Shown here in pieces: positions 36,601-48,569 of a stretch of 64,000 bases of DNA; position 1 is the stretch's first letter, and every line of letters begins with the position of its first letter. The stretch lies in assembly GCA_947568835.1 (NCBI GenBank), contig OX387610.1, positions 1,304,501-1,368,500 on the forward strand, in the 5' to 3' direction. The position numbers were made by a program, and so were the translations under genes. Source of the stretch: Protonemura montana. Lineage: Eukaryota > Arthropoda > Insecta > Plecoptera > Nemouridae. The notes under the pieces are model-generated. The model was not told the DNA's origin. It saw only the letters and a program-made list of their open reading frames with translations, and searched no databases.

Positions 36601-37815
36601 GAGTAAATACATGTTAGGTCTACCATATTCTATGTCTTTTAGAATTACTTGGTATTACTGTGCAAAAGTGGATCCGTAAGAAAAAAAAAACAGTGAACAG
36701 AAAATAAAGACGAGGAAAAACGGTTAGACAAAACCTGAGCAAGGCTTTGCTTTGTTTAAAACTTTCAGAAGTCAAAACCATTTGTTAAGTTTGCTGTAAA
36801 CCAACAAGATTCCCCCGGAGCATCGTCAGAAACCACACAAACCTGGTGTTACCCCCGGCACCGATCTAATTACCTCTAGCCAGCTAATTAGTATTGAGCC
36901 TGGGGATCATCTCGGCTTAATCTTCGACCGAACAGCTTATCTAGACTGAAAGCTAATCACGGGACTGGAGCTCAGAAATAAGAACAAAACAAACGTCTTC
37001 AGAGCCGACGATGCCGGGAAGTAATCATGATAAAGCAGATTTCAAGACGTTGGGTCGGCGCCCGGCGTTTTAAAAGGTAATTTATCAATCATCAGGCGAT
37101 GTGGTATATGATGAATGCGTCGTTGAACAAGTGGAACTATATGCTGATGCATGGGCATTCGTTTATTAATAAGTTGGGGGTTTTTGGAGAGAAATTTTCC
37201 GGAGCAGAATATGGATGACTGGTATGTATGTTACGAATTCGGAACTATTTCAATTGGTCCTTTTTTGTAACATCGAAGTGTGTGTTCACTGGAATGAAAT
37301 CGTGAGATATTTCAGTTACAGAAAAATCGGGCAGATTAGGTAATGTATTTATAAATAAATATGATTTCTTTTATACCCATAATATCTTAAACTCAAACAC
37401 TTTTGAACTTTAAGGTTTTAAGAACAATTAAACAGTGCTTTTTATAATCCTCGTGTGCTCTAACCGTTCTCTTACTATTTAGTTCAAAGGCTGAGAGAGT
37501 GAATACAGCGTTGAATTCTTGCTACACTTGGCCTGCAACTTTCAGCTTCTCACAAAACGTAGACATTGCATGGCTAACAGCAAATTGTTGACAACACCAT
37601 TGTTGGCTGCAACAATGCTCAATTTGTACGGTCAACCAAAAACCGCTGTTTAAAAATTGAGATAAAACCAAAGCATACCTGGAGTTCAGAAGTCAAAATG
37701 TTCTCAATCAATCCACGCGGTCTCGAGGTAAGATACATATTAGCAACACTATAAACCATTGCACAACAATGCACTGGAGCAATGAAAACTCTGCGAACAC
37801 TGAGAAAGAAATGCA
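36601..37815. other. Unique region upstream of eya, candidate enhancer at 36820-37110
   Basis: 36820-37110 is non-repetitive and holds clustered homeodomain-type cores: CTAATTACC, GCTAATTAGTA, GCTAATCACGG, AGTAATCATGATAAAG and GTAATTTATCAATCATC. No coding exon found. The regulatory idea is inference from motif clustering and position. Confidence 0.3.
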
Positions 37816-37818
37816 CAC

Positions 37819-37854
37819 CTGAGTATTCATCCCACTCGAGTCATTACGGTGCAT
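37819..37854 (-). CDS. eya: Tentative eya first coding exon
   Basis: ATG followed by 11 codons (MHRNDSSGMNTQ) ends in phase 0 at CAG|GTGTGC, exactly the phase needed by the exon at 31739-31791 (phase 0 start). The resulting N-terminus, a short acidic/polar peptide before KRARTD, resembles the layout of vertebrate EYA4. The donor is weak and no homology can be shown for so short an exon, so this is a candidate only. Confidence 0.22.
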
Positions 37855-37859
37855 TTGGC

Positions 37860-38816
37860 GACAACAATGGATATTATTTTACGCATCATTTGACGTCAAC
37901 TTAGCCACTGACTGATTTTAGACGAGGTTTTCAATCGATTATTCAATTGATTACTAAAGAAATCATCGAAAATATTTCATAAATACGTTGTTGCTCCACA
38001 CTTTGTCGTTTTTCTTCGGAATTGACTTCTTTTCTGACTTGCCTGTTTTAAAATAACGGTCAAAATTAAAAAAAAAAAAAAATACCGGCTTTTTACAGGA
38101 TCGCTTCGAAAGTATACACGACGACCACACGATTACCACACGACATTTTCAAAACAGAACATTCTTGCGTTCTTGCGAAAAATTAAATAAAAATACAACT
38201 AGACCTACAATTTAAATAAACCAATCACGAGTTTCCATATCCGAGAAAAACAACGACATTTCTTGACGACAGAAGAACGTGAAGAACGTGAACGCGGATT
38301 CTTGTAGTTGTAGTCAACAGTTATGTTCAGGTTTTCCTTGGGTAGCTCTTCGAGCAGTAGCTCACTTGCCGAGAGTTTAGGACCAAATGAGAACAAATGA
38401 GCTGGGGACTGGCTAGCGACAGGGAGTTGGACAGGGGTGGAGAGGCAGGGCAGGCAATGAGACAGGCAGGCGCCATGAGCTTATGAGTTTATGCACATGT
38501 GCATCAGATCCTTTACTTTGCATCTAGCACGACTCTAGAACGTTGTTGAGCGGACGACAATAAGAACTGATTGAAACTAAGGTTAATGTTTGTTAGGGTT
38601 TTTGGTTTTGGTTACTAATGTTTGATACGGAACGTGTCTGATTGTTAAGTTTGATACACATGAATTTTGGTTCGTTGGGTTTATTTTTGTTCAATAATTT
38701 ATATTGTGACGTAGTTAAGTCGGGTGCCGTTTGCTGGCAAGGTATGGTAATAATTAATCGTGTTTTTTTGGTTAAGTGGCTCTACAAGAGCTCGAACCGG
38801 AGACTTTTTTAATAAT

Positions 38817-38858
<42 letters not shown>

Positions 38859-39984
38859 TCTTTTTATTCCAAATTGGTTTTTCAACATTAGAACGCCATT
38901 CCAGAATGCAAAATACGGCTCGCAACGTAATTCACGATATCACTTGAGTAAATTAAAAATTTCTTTCTGAACCTGAAGTCAATTACAAAAAAAAAATATC
39001 ATAAATTACCATTCACAAAATACAGTACAAGCAAAGAACCAGTTATAATTTGGTTATTGGTCCAAAATGTCAATTTTTTAAAGAAATAACGTTATTATAA
39101 GGGGTAAAGGCTTGGCAAGTCCAAAAACCGTTACAGCATCTTCATAATCAATTTCACGTTGTCGTGTCATCATTTTCTAGTAAATTCTACTCAAGAAGTA
39201 CCAACCCCGAGTGAATATCGCGCCAGGAAATTATCGCGACAATTTAATTGAAAGGTTTATCACCACTTGCAAGCGCATGTAACGAATGTAGTTCTTCAAA
39301 CAGATCTAGCAACCAACGCATAGAAAATGTGACAGTTTGTCACAGACAAGTTAGATGGCATATATGCTCGTCCAATGATTTGCTAAATACTTGACTGCGC
39401 TGCCAGAACGGGAAGTTGTCATTTCGAAAAATTACAGCATTTTACTTGGTTAACTTTGCCGGAGACGGAAAAAAAACAAGTACAGTCAATTGAATGCAAT
39501 TTATGCATTTGAGACAAACCGCACATTGCTGTTTATGTAAGTACACTTAGATATGTACTCTTCAATAAATAAACGCGTTCATTTTACATGTTTTTGATGC
39601 TGAATTGATGTCTCGTGACGAAAGTTGTTGATAGTTAAGCAATTACTTATCATAATTACTTATGATAATTAGTGTTTTGCAAGTCGCAACAAGTTAGTTC
39701 GTCTGAAATAGAGGAATTAAGCAGCTAGGTATTCGTACTTTAATGTGATATAAAACTAAACAATTATAGGTCAAGCATAACCTTAGTCTTTTAGATTGAC
39801 TTGAAGATTGCATAATAAAATGCTTGTTGGAATTTGAGCTTACCATGGATTTTATTGTCAAGTTTCCTGAATAACGCCTATCCTTTGGTCTATCACATAT
39901 TTGTACTGATTTGAAATAACCGTCACAGATATTTAAACATTTCATAAATTACAGTAGATTTTTGTTTTTGTGATTAATTGCGAG
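37860..39984. other. No gene; GC-rich patch at 38400-38560
   Basis: Mostly AT-rich. 38395-38560 is GC-richer with GGCAGG/GGACAGG direct repeats and, on the minus strand, could be a promoter or 5' UTR for eya. Otherwise nothing recognised. Confidence 0.3.
38811..38858 (+). repeat. (AAT)n microsatellite
   Basis: About 16 ATA/AAT trinucleotides, nearly perfect. Confidence 0.97.
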
Positions 39985-40380
39985 ACTTATTCCGACAGAG
40001 GCGCCACCGGTCATTTTGGGATGACATGTGGGCCGACTGTCAATTTAAAAAAAACACACACAATCAGGTAAATAATGCGTCGCGAGTTCACCAACTGACC
40101 GGAGTCACCAATTTCGTTATTTCTCGCAGATTACTCGCATTTAAGACTGGTTTACACTCAATTAATCTTTATTAATGCTAACCTCAACGATTGATAAACA
40201 TGTATCGCGATATTTTGAGTCGTAACTATTTTGTTTGTTAAAAAAGGATGGCTGCAAGCGCCATCGGGTGGCACCTACCGTTACCACGTGTTGCCGGCCT
40301 CGTTTACTCAGCAGCAAGCGCCATCGGGTGGCACCTACCGTTACCACGTGTTACCGGCCTCGTTTGCTCAGCAGAACGTT
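39985..40380 (+). repeat. Composite dispersed repeat with a 60-bp duplication
   Basis: 39990-40045 (AGAGGCGCCACCGGTCATTT) matches the terminal part of the 54-bp-array element. 40120-40330 matches 11155-11370. The 60 bp segment starting GCAAGCGCCATCGGGTGGCA is present twice (40254 and 40314) while the copy at 11280 has it once. Confidence 0.75.
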
Positions 40381-41027
40381 TCAACATTAGCACTATGAAT
40401 CTGACTAAATGTAAAATCCTATCTGAACGCTGCAAATACGCGACTAGACGAAGAGACACCTTTTAAACAGCTGACCTCAGCCTTTTCGACAAGTTATATC
40501 ATCCACAGAAGTAATAAGAACGGAGTTATCTAACTTGCTATGTGCATCGTATGAAGGTTTGCAGAAAAAAAGAACGGGTCAAAGACCTGCGTACTTTGCT
40601 GCATTAAGAGTTTGAACTTGAAAAGAAATTAAAATGTAAGACATTTTGTCGTATTGTTGGAAAAACATTCAATTGTACATGGTTGACGGCTCGATATCAG
40701 CGTATAAAACACAGTAATATTGATTGACAAGCGAGTAAACAACACAGCGTGGATTCGCCACTTCTGACAACGACTCTTTAACAGCCAATCAGATTCCCGA
40801 TCAAAACTGGCCCTAAATAAATGCAGTGCAGTCAAAATGATATAAGAGCATATGACGACCAATCTCCCACACCCAAAAAAAAAGGGTTAAATCTGCAATT
40901 ACTCTTATAGGGAAAAGCGGTACTTAAAACGTAGATATTTTTAAACAGTTTTTCTAGTAATTTTTCCCCACACTTTTATTACTCACTAAACCATTATCAT
41001 TCAAGACAATTCACAAATGTTTCACAA
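40381..41027. other. No gene seen
   Basis: AT-rich, unremarkable; only short spurious open frames. Confidence 0.4.
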
Positions 41028-42155
41028 TTTTATTACCATGTCGTTGGTATCTACTCGTAGATGGTTTGTTGGTATCCCCGTCTTAACTAAGCCAAGGTAT
41101 TCAGTATTCAGCAACCACCCCGTGCATTTCAGCATCCTCCATGTCGTTTTATTACCCTGGTATCTTCTCCTAGATGGTTTGTTGGTATCCCTGTCTTAAC
41201 TAAGCCAAGGTATTCAGTATTCAGCAACCACCCCGTGCATTTCAGCATCCTCCATGTCGTTTTATTACCCGGGTATCTACTCGTAGATGGTTTGTTGGTA
41301 TCCCTGTCTTAACTAAGCCAAGGTATTCAGTATTCAGCAACCACCCCGTGCATTTCAGCATCCTCCATGTCGTTTTATTACCCGGGTATCTACTCCTAGA
41401 TGGTTTGTTGGTATCCCTGTCTTAACTAAGCCAAGGTATTCAGTATTCAGCAACCACCCCGTGCATTTCAGCATCCTCCATGTCGTTTTATTACCCGGGT
41501 ATCTACTCGTAGATGGTTTGTTGGTATCCCTGTCTTAACTAAGTTAAGGTATTCAGTATTCAGCAACCACCCCGTGCATTTCAGCATCCTCCATGTCGTT
41601 TTATTACCCGGGTATCTACTCGTAGATGGTTTGTTGGTATCCCTGTCTTAACTAAGTTAAGGTATTCAGTATTCAGCAACCACCCCGTGCATTTCAGCAT
41701 CCTCCATGTCGTTTTATTACCCGGGTATCTTCTCCTAGATGGTTTGTTGGTATCCCTGTCTTAACTAAGTTAAGGTATTCAGTATTCAGCAACCACCCCG
41801 TGCATTTCAGCATCCTCCATGTCGTTTTATTACCCGGGTATCTACTCGTAGATGGTTTGTTGGTATCCCTGTCTTAACTAAGTTAAGGTTTCAGTATTCA
41901 GCAACCACCCCGTGCATTTCAGCATCCTCCATGTCGTTTTATTACCCGGGTATCTACTCCTAGATGGCTTGTTGGTATCCCTGTCTTAACTAAGTTAAGG
42001 TTTCAGTATTCAGCAACCACCCCGTGCATTTCAGCATCCTCCATGTCGTTTTATTACCCGGGTATCTTCTCCTAGATGGTTTGTTGGTATCCCTGTCTTA
42101 ACTAAGCCAAGGTATTCAGTATTCAGCAACCACCCCGTGCATTTCTGCATCCTCC
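41028..42155 (+). repeat. 113-bp minisatellite (10 units)
   Basis: The block GGTTTGTTGGTATCCCTGTC recurs at 41063, 41176, 41289 and onward to 42078. Each unit also has GGTATTCAGTATTCAGCAAC and CATCCTCCATGTCGTTTTAT. Units fall into GCCAAGG and GTTAAGG variants, the latter clustered in the middle. Found only here in the window. Confidence 0.96.
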
Positions 42156-42624
42156 GTCGTCAGCGATGTTGAATCGCCGACTTTATTTCTAGTGAGCCGA
42201 CCGCTGGTTCGAGGGTCAGTAGAGGTGTTCCTCGTGAGCGTGGGTCAGAGAGGGTCTATCAATCACTGCCAGGACGCCGTCGCTAGCTCGCGAGGTAATC
42301 AATGTAGAGTTGATGGGCAGCCATCATCATCTTGCACGAGGTTTCTTACCATGCTTCCATGGTGGCTTACTGGATCTATATGGAAGGTTCGTTTGGTTGG
42401 TGACACTAGTCATTTTGTCACTTGTCTTTTTAGAAAAGTTGCGGGGGGGGGGGGGGGGGGGGGGTCTGGTTCAGTGGCGTTGCCAGTTCAGGCAAACATT
42501 TTGTTAAGTAAACTTTTTTTTTTACATGAACAAAAAAAAAACTCTAAAAATAAATATTTAAGAGGGGAGTTCATCGGTGCAAATATTTGGGAGTTTAGAA
42601 GTGTCCGTAATAATATGACAAGCA
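42156..42624. other. No gene; 22-nt poly-G tract
   Basis: A run of 22 G at 42443-42464 (it would be polyglycine in the frame through it). The 153-codon open frame at 42192-42653 crosses this run and enters a SINE, so I do not accept it. Confidence 0.5.
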
Positions 42625-44350
42625 ATCATCCACATCGATTGATTGATTTGTAATGTTTTAATGACGTACTGTTTTGACATCTGGCCATGCGGCACTGGTC
42701 TAATGGCGTCGGTGAATGAGTGGATGATGATGATGATGATGATGATGATTAGCCTAGCCTAGAAGGGAGGAGGGGAAACCTGGTATCGGCACGAAGCCGT
42801 TATGTCAAATAGCAGCAAGGGGACCATCAGCTTAACGTCCCTTTTGAAGGACGGTACAACGCGAACAACAGGATTCCTCCACAAATCCATGCTGTCGAGA
42901 GGTTGATAAGCAAGGCGAGTGAAGTTGCTGTACTAACTTTCATCCCTCCAACCTCTCTCCCGAACAGAACTGGTCATGTGTATGATGGTCACCCATCCAA
43001 TACCTGACCCAGCGCAGTGATGCTTAACTTTCATCCCTCCAACCTCTCTCCCGAACAGAACTGGCCATGTGTATGATGGTCACCCATCCAATACCTGACC
43101 TAGCGCAGTGTTGCTTAACTTTCATCCCTCCAACCTCTCTCCCGAACAGAACTGGTCATGTGTATGATGGTCACCCATCCAATACCTGACCTAGCGCAGT
43201 GTTGCTTAACTTTCATCCCTCCAACTTCTCTCCCGAACAGAACTGGTCATGTGTATGATGGTCACCCATCCAATACCTGACTCAGCGCAGTGTTGCTTAA
43301 CTTTCATCCCTCCAACCTCTCTCCCGAACAGAACTGGTCATGTGTATGATGGTCACCCATCCAATACCTGACCTAGCGCAGTGTTGCTTAACTTTCATCC
43401 CTCCAACCTCTCTCCCGAACAGAACTGGTCATGTGTATGATGGTCACCCATCCAATACCTGACCTAGCGCAGTGTTGCTTAACTTTCATCCCTCCAACCT
43501 CTCTCCCGAACAGAACTGGTCATGTGTATGATGGTCACCCATCCAATACCTGACTCAGCGCAGTGTTGCTTGACTTTCATCCCTCCAACCTCTCTCCCGA
43601 ACAGAACTGGTCATGTGTATGATGGTCACCCATCCAATACCTGACCCAGCGCAGTGTTGCTTAACTTTCATCCCTCCAACCTCTCTCCCGAACAGAACTG
43701 GTCATGTGTATGATAGTCACCCATCCAATATCTGACCCAGCGCAGTGTTGCTTAATTTTCATCCCTCCAACCTCTCTCCCGAACAGAACTGGTCATGTGT
43801 ATGATGGTCACCCATCCAATACCTAACCCAGCGCAGTGTTGCTTAACTTTCATCCCTCCAACCTCTCTCCCGAACAGAACTGGTCATGTGTATGATGGTT
43901 ACCCATCCAATACCTGACCCAGCGCAGTGTTGCTTAACTTTCATCCCTCCAACCTCTCTCCCGAACAGAACTGGTCATGTGTATGATGGTTACCCATCCA
44001 ATACCTGACCCAGCGCAGTGTTGCTTAACTTTCATCCCTCCAACCTCTCTCCCGAACAGAACTGGTCATGTGTATGATGGTTACCCATCCAATACCTGAC
44101 CCAGCGCAGTGTTGCTTAACTTTCATCCCTCCAACCTCTCTCCCGAACAGAACTGGTCATGTGTATGATGGTCACCCATTCAATACCTGACCCAGCGCAG
44201 TGTTGCTTAACTTTCATCCCTCCAACCTCTCTCCTGAACAGAACTGGTCATGTGTATGATGGTCACCCATTCAATACCTGACCCAGCGCAGTGTTTAACT
44301 TCGGTGATCTCACGAGGACCGGTGTTTCCATCACGACAAACCGATCGGTT
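42625..44350 (-). mobile_element. 5S-derived SINE with 15 tandem 5S units
   Basis: The longest copy. On the minus strand the head GAAACACCGGTCCTCGTGAG, ATCACCGAAG is followed by 15 units of 91 bp, each with AAGTTAAGCAAC and GGATGGGTGACC (variants GGATGGGTAACC in three neighbouring units). Body (CTTATCAACCTCTCGACAGC; a changed CGTCCTTCAAAAGGGACGTT), ATC microsatellite and tail with AAATCAATCAATCGATG follow. The head matches eukaryotic 5S rRNA at about positions 15-95. Confidence 0.93.
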
Positions 44351-44695
44351 GATCCACATCGATTGTAAAGTGTCACGTACAGCAGCATATGGAACGTTAT
44401 TGCAAGTGCCAATATCACTTGATCATAACAAGTAAGTACCCCACTTAGCATTTCATAGCGTGATCTGGGATGGGAGAGTTTATTCTCGCCGACCCCCAAG
44501 GGAGACTGATTACACCCGACTGTTTTTCGAGGACTGTTGAGGGGGGCGTTTGCCCCCAGGGACACGTTCGAGGTGTGCCTCCCCGTTGCCAGGGACTCGA
44601 TCATCGATAGAGGGATCATATTTCTATGCGGCCCGCTTTTCGAAAAAAAATTGACATAATGTCCGTAATGGATGAAATTCGGTAGCAGCTAGGTT
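44351..44695. other. Unique GC-richer block
   Basis: Non-repetitive, with inverted repeats GGGGGCGTTTGCCCCC and CGATCATCG near 44550-44605. No exon supported. Confidence 0.35.
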
Positions 44696-44697
44696 TT

Positions 44698-44945
44698 CAT
44701 GTTCTCTGATAACTTCTCGAAAATTGATGTCCGAATGGGGACTCGAACCCCGATCGCGGTTGTTGCTCTAACCAATTGAGCTACTTGGACATGGTATTTT
44801 AGAAACGATTTTAGTGTATTTGATGAGAATGACGGATCTCCAAGGAGTAGAACCAAGAGGCTGTGAATACTCACATTCACTCTGATTCTAGTGACGCTAT
44901 ATCACGTCACAACCTGTCATATCTCCAGTAAATCTAATTTAACGT
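44698..44945 (-). mobile_element. tRNA-like repeat, copy with deleted anticodon arm
   Basis: Minus-strand GTCCAAGTAGCTCAATTGG and GGGGTTCGAGTCCCC are present but the anticodon-arm region is shortened (GAGCAACAACCGCGATCGGG). The 5' body is intact to ATGACAGGTTGTGACGTG. No tail. Confidence 0.85.
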
Positions 44946-46215
44946 AACCCGTCTCGTAATTTAAATTGTTCTCTTATGCTTTGTTGCGGTTTTTTAGTTT
45001 GCCACAAGCACACTCTAAAATAGCGCTGATATTTTTGTGCTGTTTTAAATATTGGTAGTTGAAATAAACCAGCAAACGTACGCCATTTCCGTGAACACGA
45101 CCTCTGACCAATAAATTGTATTGAAAATAATTGTATGTAATTCAAAATAAACAGATTCAGGGGACGTTGCAACTGGGACAATAAGGGATTTCACTAAAAC
45201 TGTGTAAAGATGATTTTCCCATCGCAAATATTCTAGCCTAGAGAATTTGATCGAGCTGCAGACCTGTAAGAATTCCCCCCATAACCTAATACTTTTCTAA
45301 TGGATTTATTTGCTTTCAAATATCTTCAGGAGAAGTTTTTCAATCCCTTGTCAGAAAATCATGATGCCACTCGACATAGAAAACCAGAAGTTAAACAATT
45401 TCTCATAAAGGAATGTTTTTAAAGTACAAAATATGATTGTTTTATAGAAGATATTACAGAGAGTAGAATTAAGATAAGATAACCATAACCTTACATCAGA
45501 TCCATTGTACGTTTTCCACAATTTTCTTGAGAATCAAACTTTCTTTGCTTAGCGGAAAAGTCGCGATAGATTCAATTTTCAGTGTTATAAGAAAGCGTAA
45601 CCTAGCCTACAAGGAAGAAGGAGATCACGGTGCCGGCGCAAGAATTAGCCCATGGAACGTTCCATGACTGTAAAAGCATCCATCTTGAAAATTGCACGTA
45701 GAAATCTGCAAGAACCCACCTTGGCATACAGGTGCGTACACACGCGTGAAAAATTTTCCACGCGCTCACTTTTCGCACGATCGTATCTCGAGTTACACGC
45801 ACAATTGTGCGTCGGCCGGCGGTTCTTTGTCTTCCCATGACATTCATTGTCAACGTCAATAACCGCTTATCAACACGGAATTCAACGCACATTTTGTGCG
45901 TGCGATCATTGCGTGCGCTTGTGCGTGACATCAGCATTTTCGAAGATTTTGCGCCGGCAGAAGATTGTTGGATGGGAGGAATGAGACTTGACAGGAGATA
46001 TTTGAAACCCCGGCAGAGTTTCTAGTTTTTGAAGGGAAAGAACCTCAGGGATTTACGAACACTTCTTTATTTACTAATCTAAAATAATATTTTGCTAAAT
46101 ACCAAGAAAGAGAGAATCAAATCATGTCCTTGTCCGGGCAGAATTACAAATACTTATTTCCATCTTCAGGCACATCGAAAAAAAAACATAAAAATATTTG
46201 TTTGAGTCTGCAGAG
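44946..46215. other. No gene recognised
   Basis: 45590-45650 is a fragment of SINE body (CTAGCCTACAAGGAAG, GGTGCCGGCGC). 45730-45930 has GTGCGTACACACGCGTG and related GTGCG inverted motifs, suggesting an unidentified DNA transposon fragment. Nothing else supported. Confidence 0.35.
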
Positions 46216-46217
46216 AG

Positions 46218-46968
46218 GATTGATTGATTTTTTTGTGTTTAACGACGCACTGTTTTGACAACGAGCCATGTGGTCTAATGGCGATGGTTAATGAATTGGT
46301 GGGGATGAAAATTATACGATGAATCTAGCCTAGCCTAGAAGGTATGAAGGGAAACCTGGTGCCGGCACGTAGCCTACTCCTGTCGAAGGGGACCACCGGC
46401 TTAACGTCCCTTCCGAAGGACGGTACAACGCGAACAACAGGATTCCTCCACAAATCCATGCTGTCGAGAGGTTGATAAGCAAGGCGAGTGAAGTTGCTGT
46501 ACTAACTTTCATCCCTCCAACCTCTCTCCCGAACAGAACTGGTCATGTGTATGATGGTCACCCATCTAATACCTGACCCAGCGCAGTGTTGCTTAACTTT
46601 CATCCCTCCAATCTCTCTCCCGAACAGAACTGGTCATGTGTATAATGGTCACCCATCCAATACCTGACCCAGCGCAGTGTTTCTGAACTTTCATCCATCC
46701 AACCTCTCTCCCGAACAGAACTGGTCATGTGTATGATGGTCACCCATCCAATACCTGACCCAGCGCAGTGTTGCTTAACTTTCATCCCTCCATACTCTCT
46801 CCCGAACAGAACTGGTCATGTGTATGATGGTCACCCATCCAATACCTGACCCAGCACAGTGTTGCTTTACTTTCATCCCTCCAACCTCTCTCCCGAACAG
46901 AACTGGTCATATGTATGATGGTCACCCATCCAATACCTGACCCAGCGCAGTGTTGCTTCACTAATTGT
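46218..46968 (-). mobile_element. 5S-derived SINE, 5 units
   Basis: Tail with GATTGATTGATTTTTTTGTG, body to 46500, then five 91 bp units ending GCGCAGTGTTGCTTCACTAA. The 5' head is lost. Confidence 0.9.
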
Positions 46969-47654
46969 TCCATAGATGGCATTCCATTACTTTCAAAAAC
47001 GGTTACAACCAGAAATAACCAAGGACACAACCTTCTGGCTCATTAGCTGTTAAAAGTGTCAGCCAACTTTACTATTGGAAATATTATCCTGAAAATACTG
47101 TTCACAACTTTGTAAGAAAATCACCACATTTCCTTACAAATACACCTCGGCTTACGCTACTTTATGCAAGTGTAGCAAGTGCAATGATTTGGAATATAAG
47201 TCGGTTATTGTTTGAATATCTTCATAAGTAAGAAGCCGCATGACCTGAGGGTCAAAGAACAATGGAGTTGGCACACGCACTGGCGACACCTATCGGTTGG
47301 GGCAAGAAGAAGATAACCACGTGCGGGACACGTGGACAGTTTGCAGACATACCAAGGCTTTGTGGCATCAACTTTCTTAACAAACAAAGAGTGGTGCGAT
47401 GGTGACATTAATTTATGTCGACACAAATTGATGGGCCCTGTGACACTGATATAATAGCGTCAATCTTTCGCTTGCTGGTTTCAACTTCCTATCGTGAAAT
47501 CACAAGAAAAATCAAAATCCCTGCAAATATAGTTCAGTTATAAAGATTGCAAAAATTCGATAGCGTGCAGACTGCATTTCCGCAGCTAGTTTCCCATAAG
47601 CGTGATCCCAAAACTTTTCCATTTTTACAGAATTTTTCATTTGCTGTTCCATTC
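46969..47654. other. No gene seen
   Basis: Unique sequence; short open frames only. Confidence 0.4.
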
Positions 47655-48136
47655 CTGAATACCAGACTTCCCACTCACATTTCAATCCAAAAAAGTAGGA
47701 ATAGTAGGACAAAAAATCACAAAAAGTAGGACAAAAGTAGGACCAATTCTAACCGATTTGTAGGAATATATGAGTAAGGTAGTGTGATTTGTGCAATCTA
47801 AAAGTAAATTGCACGCAATTTTACATTGCGGTATAATTCTTATAATAAAACGAGTACATTCTTAAATAATGTATGCATACGTAAAGATCACATTTGAATA
47901 TTTCTGATGATTGATGATATACCGATACTGATAATAATTGTGATAGGAACTGACGATATGCATGGCCACCCGAAAATTGTGCCAAATTCGAGATTTAAGC
48001 AGCCTTGCGAAAATAAACTCAAATACAAACTGGACAAAAAGCGGATTTCACATCGATTTCACATTTTATAATTAAATGTGACGAAAAAGTAGGAATAAGT
48101 AGGAAAGTAGGAACGAGTGGGAAGCCTGCTGAATAC
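47655..48136. mobile_element. Non-autonomous hAT-like element with 8-bp target duplication
   Basis: Element 47663-48128 (466 bp) has terminal inverted repeats CAGACTTCCCACTC and GAGTGGGAAGCCTG (one mismatch). It is flanked on both sides by CTGAATAC (47655-47662 and 48129-48136), a perfect 8 bp duplication as made by hAT transposases. Subterminal AGTAGGA/GTAGGAC motifs are repeated near both ends. No transposase frame. Confidence 0.9.
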
Positions 48137-48569
48137 CGATCGTTTCTACCGCTATTTTGTATTTATTTATTTAGCACGAGCGCTATTCCAAATGTAATAC
48201 AATTGGTATCCAAATTCAAGGAAGATTTAATCTTAACATTGACAATATTAAAGTACATCCGAACTATTTTAATTCCTATCTGATAATAGCTCATAATTTC
48301 CAATAGATTTTTTAAATTTGATTTTAAACACACATACACTTCTAGCTTTGCTTCTAGCAAACCGAATATCTACTGTTATTTAGCGCCGAGCACCGACTTA
48401 CACTGACTTCACTTTCATTAACACTATTTGTCTGGTTGAGATAAGACTAACATTTCTGAAATCTTCATGCTTTAGAGTAAATTATAACAAATTATTGCTA
48501 TTAAAATTATATTTACTGGTGAGATTTCGGCGTTGAAACACGAGCGGATTGTTTACACATTTTAGCACA
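48137..48569. other. No gene seen
   Basis: AT-rich with no recognised element. Confidence 0.4.

Noticed and set aside
42443..42464. Poly-G tract as a functional quadruplex
   Set aside because: Homopolymer length is error-prone in sequencing and nothing nearby suggests a role.
42192..42653. 153-codon open frame with polyglycine
   Set aside because: It crosses a 22-nt G run and ends in a SINE tail; no motif and no splice context.
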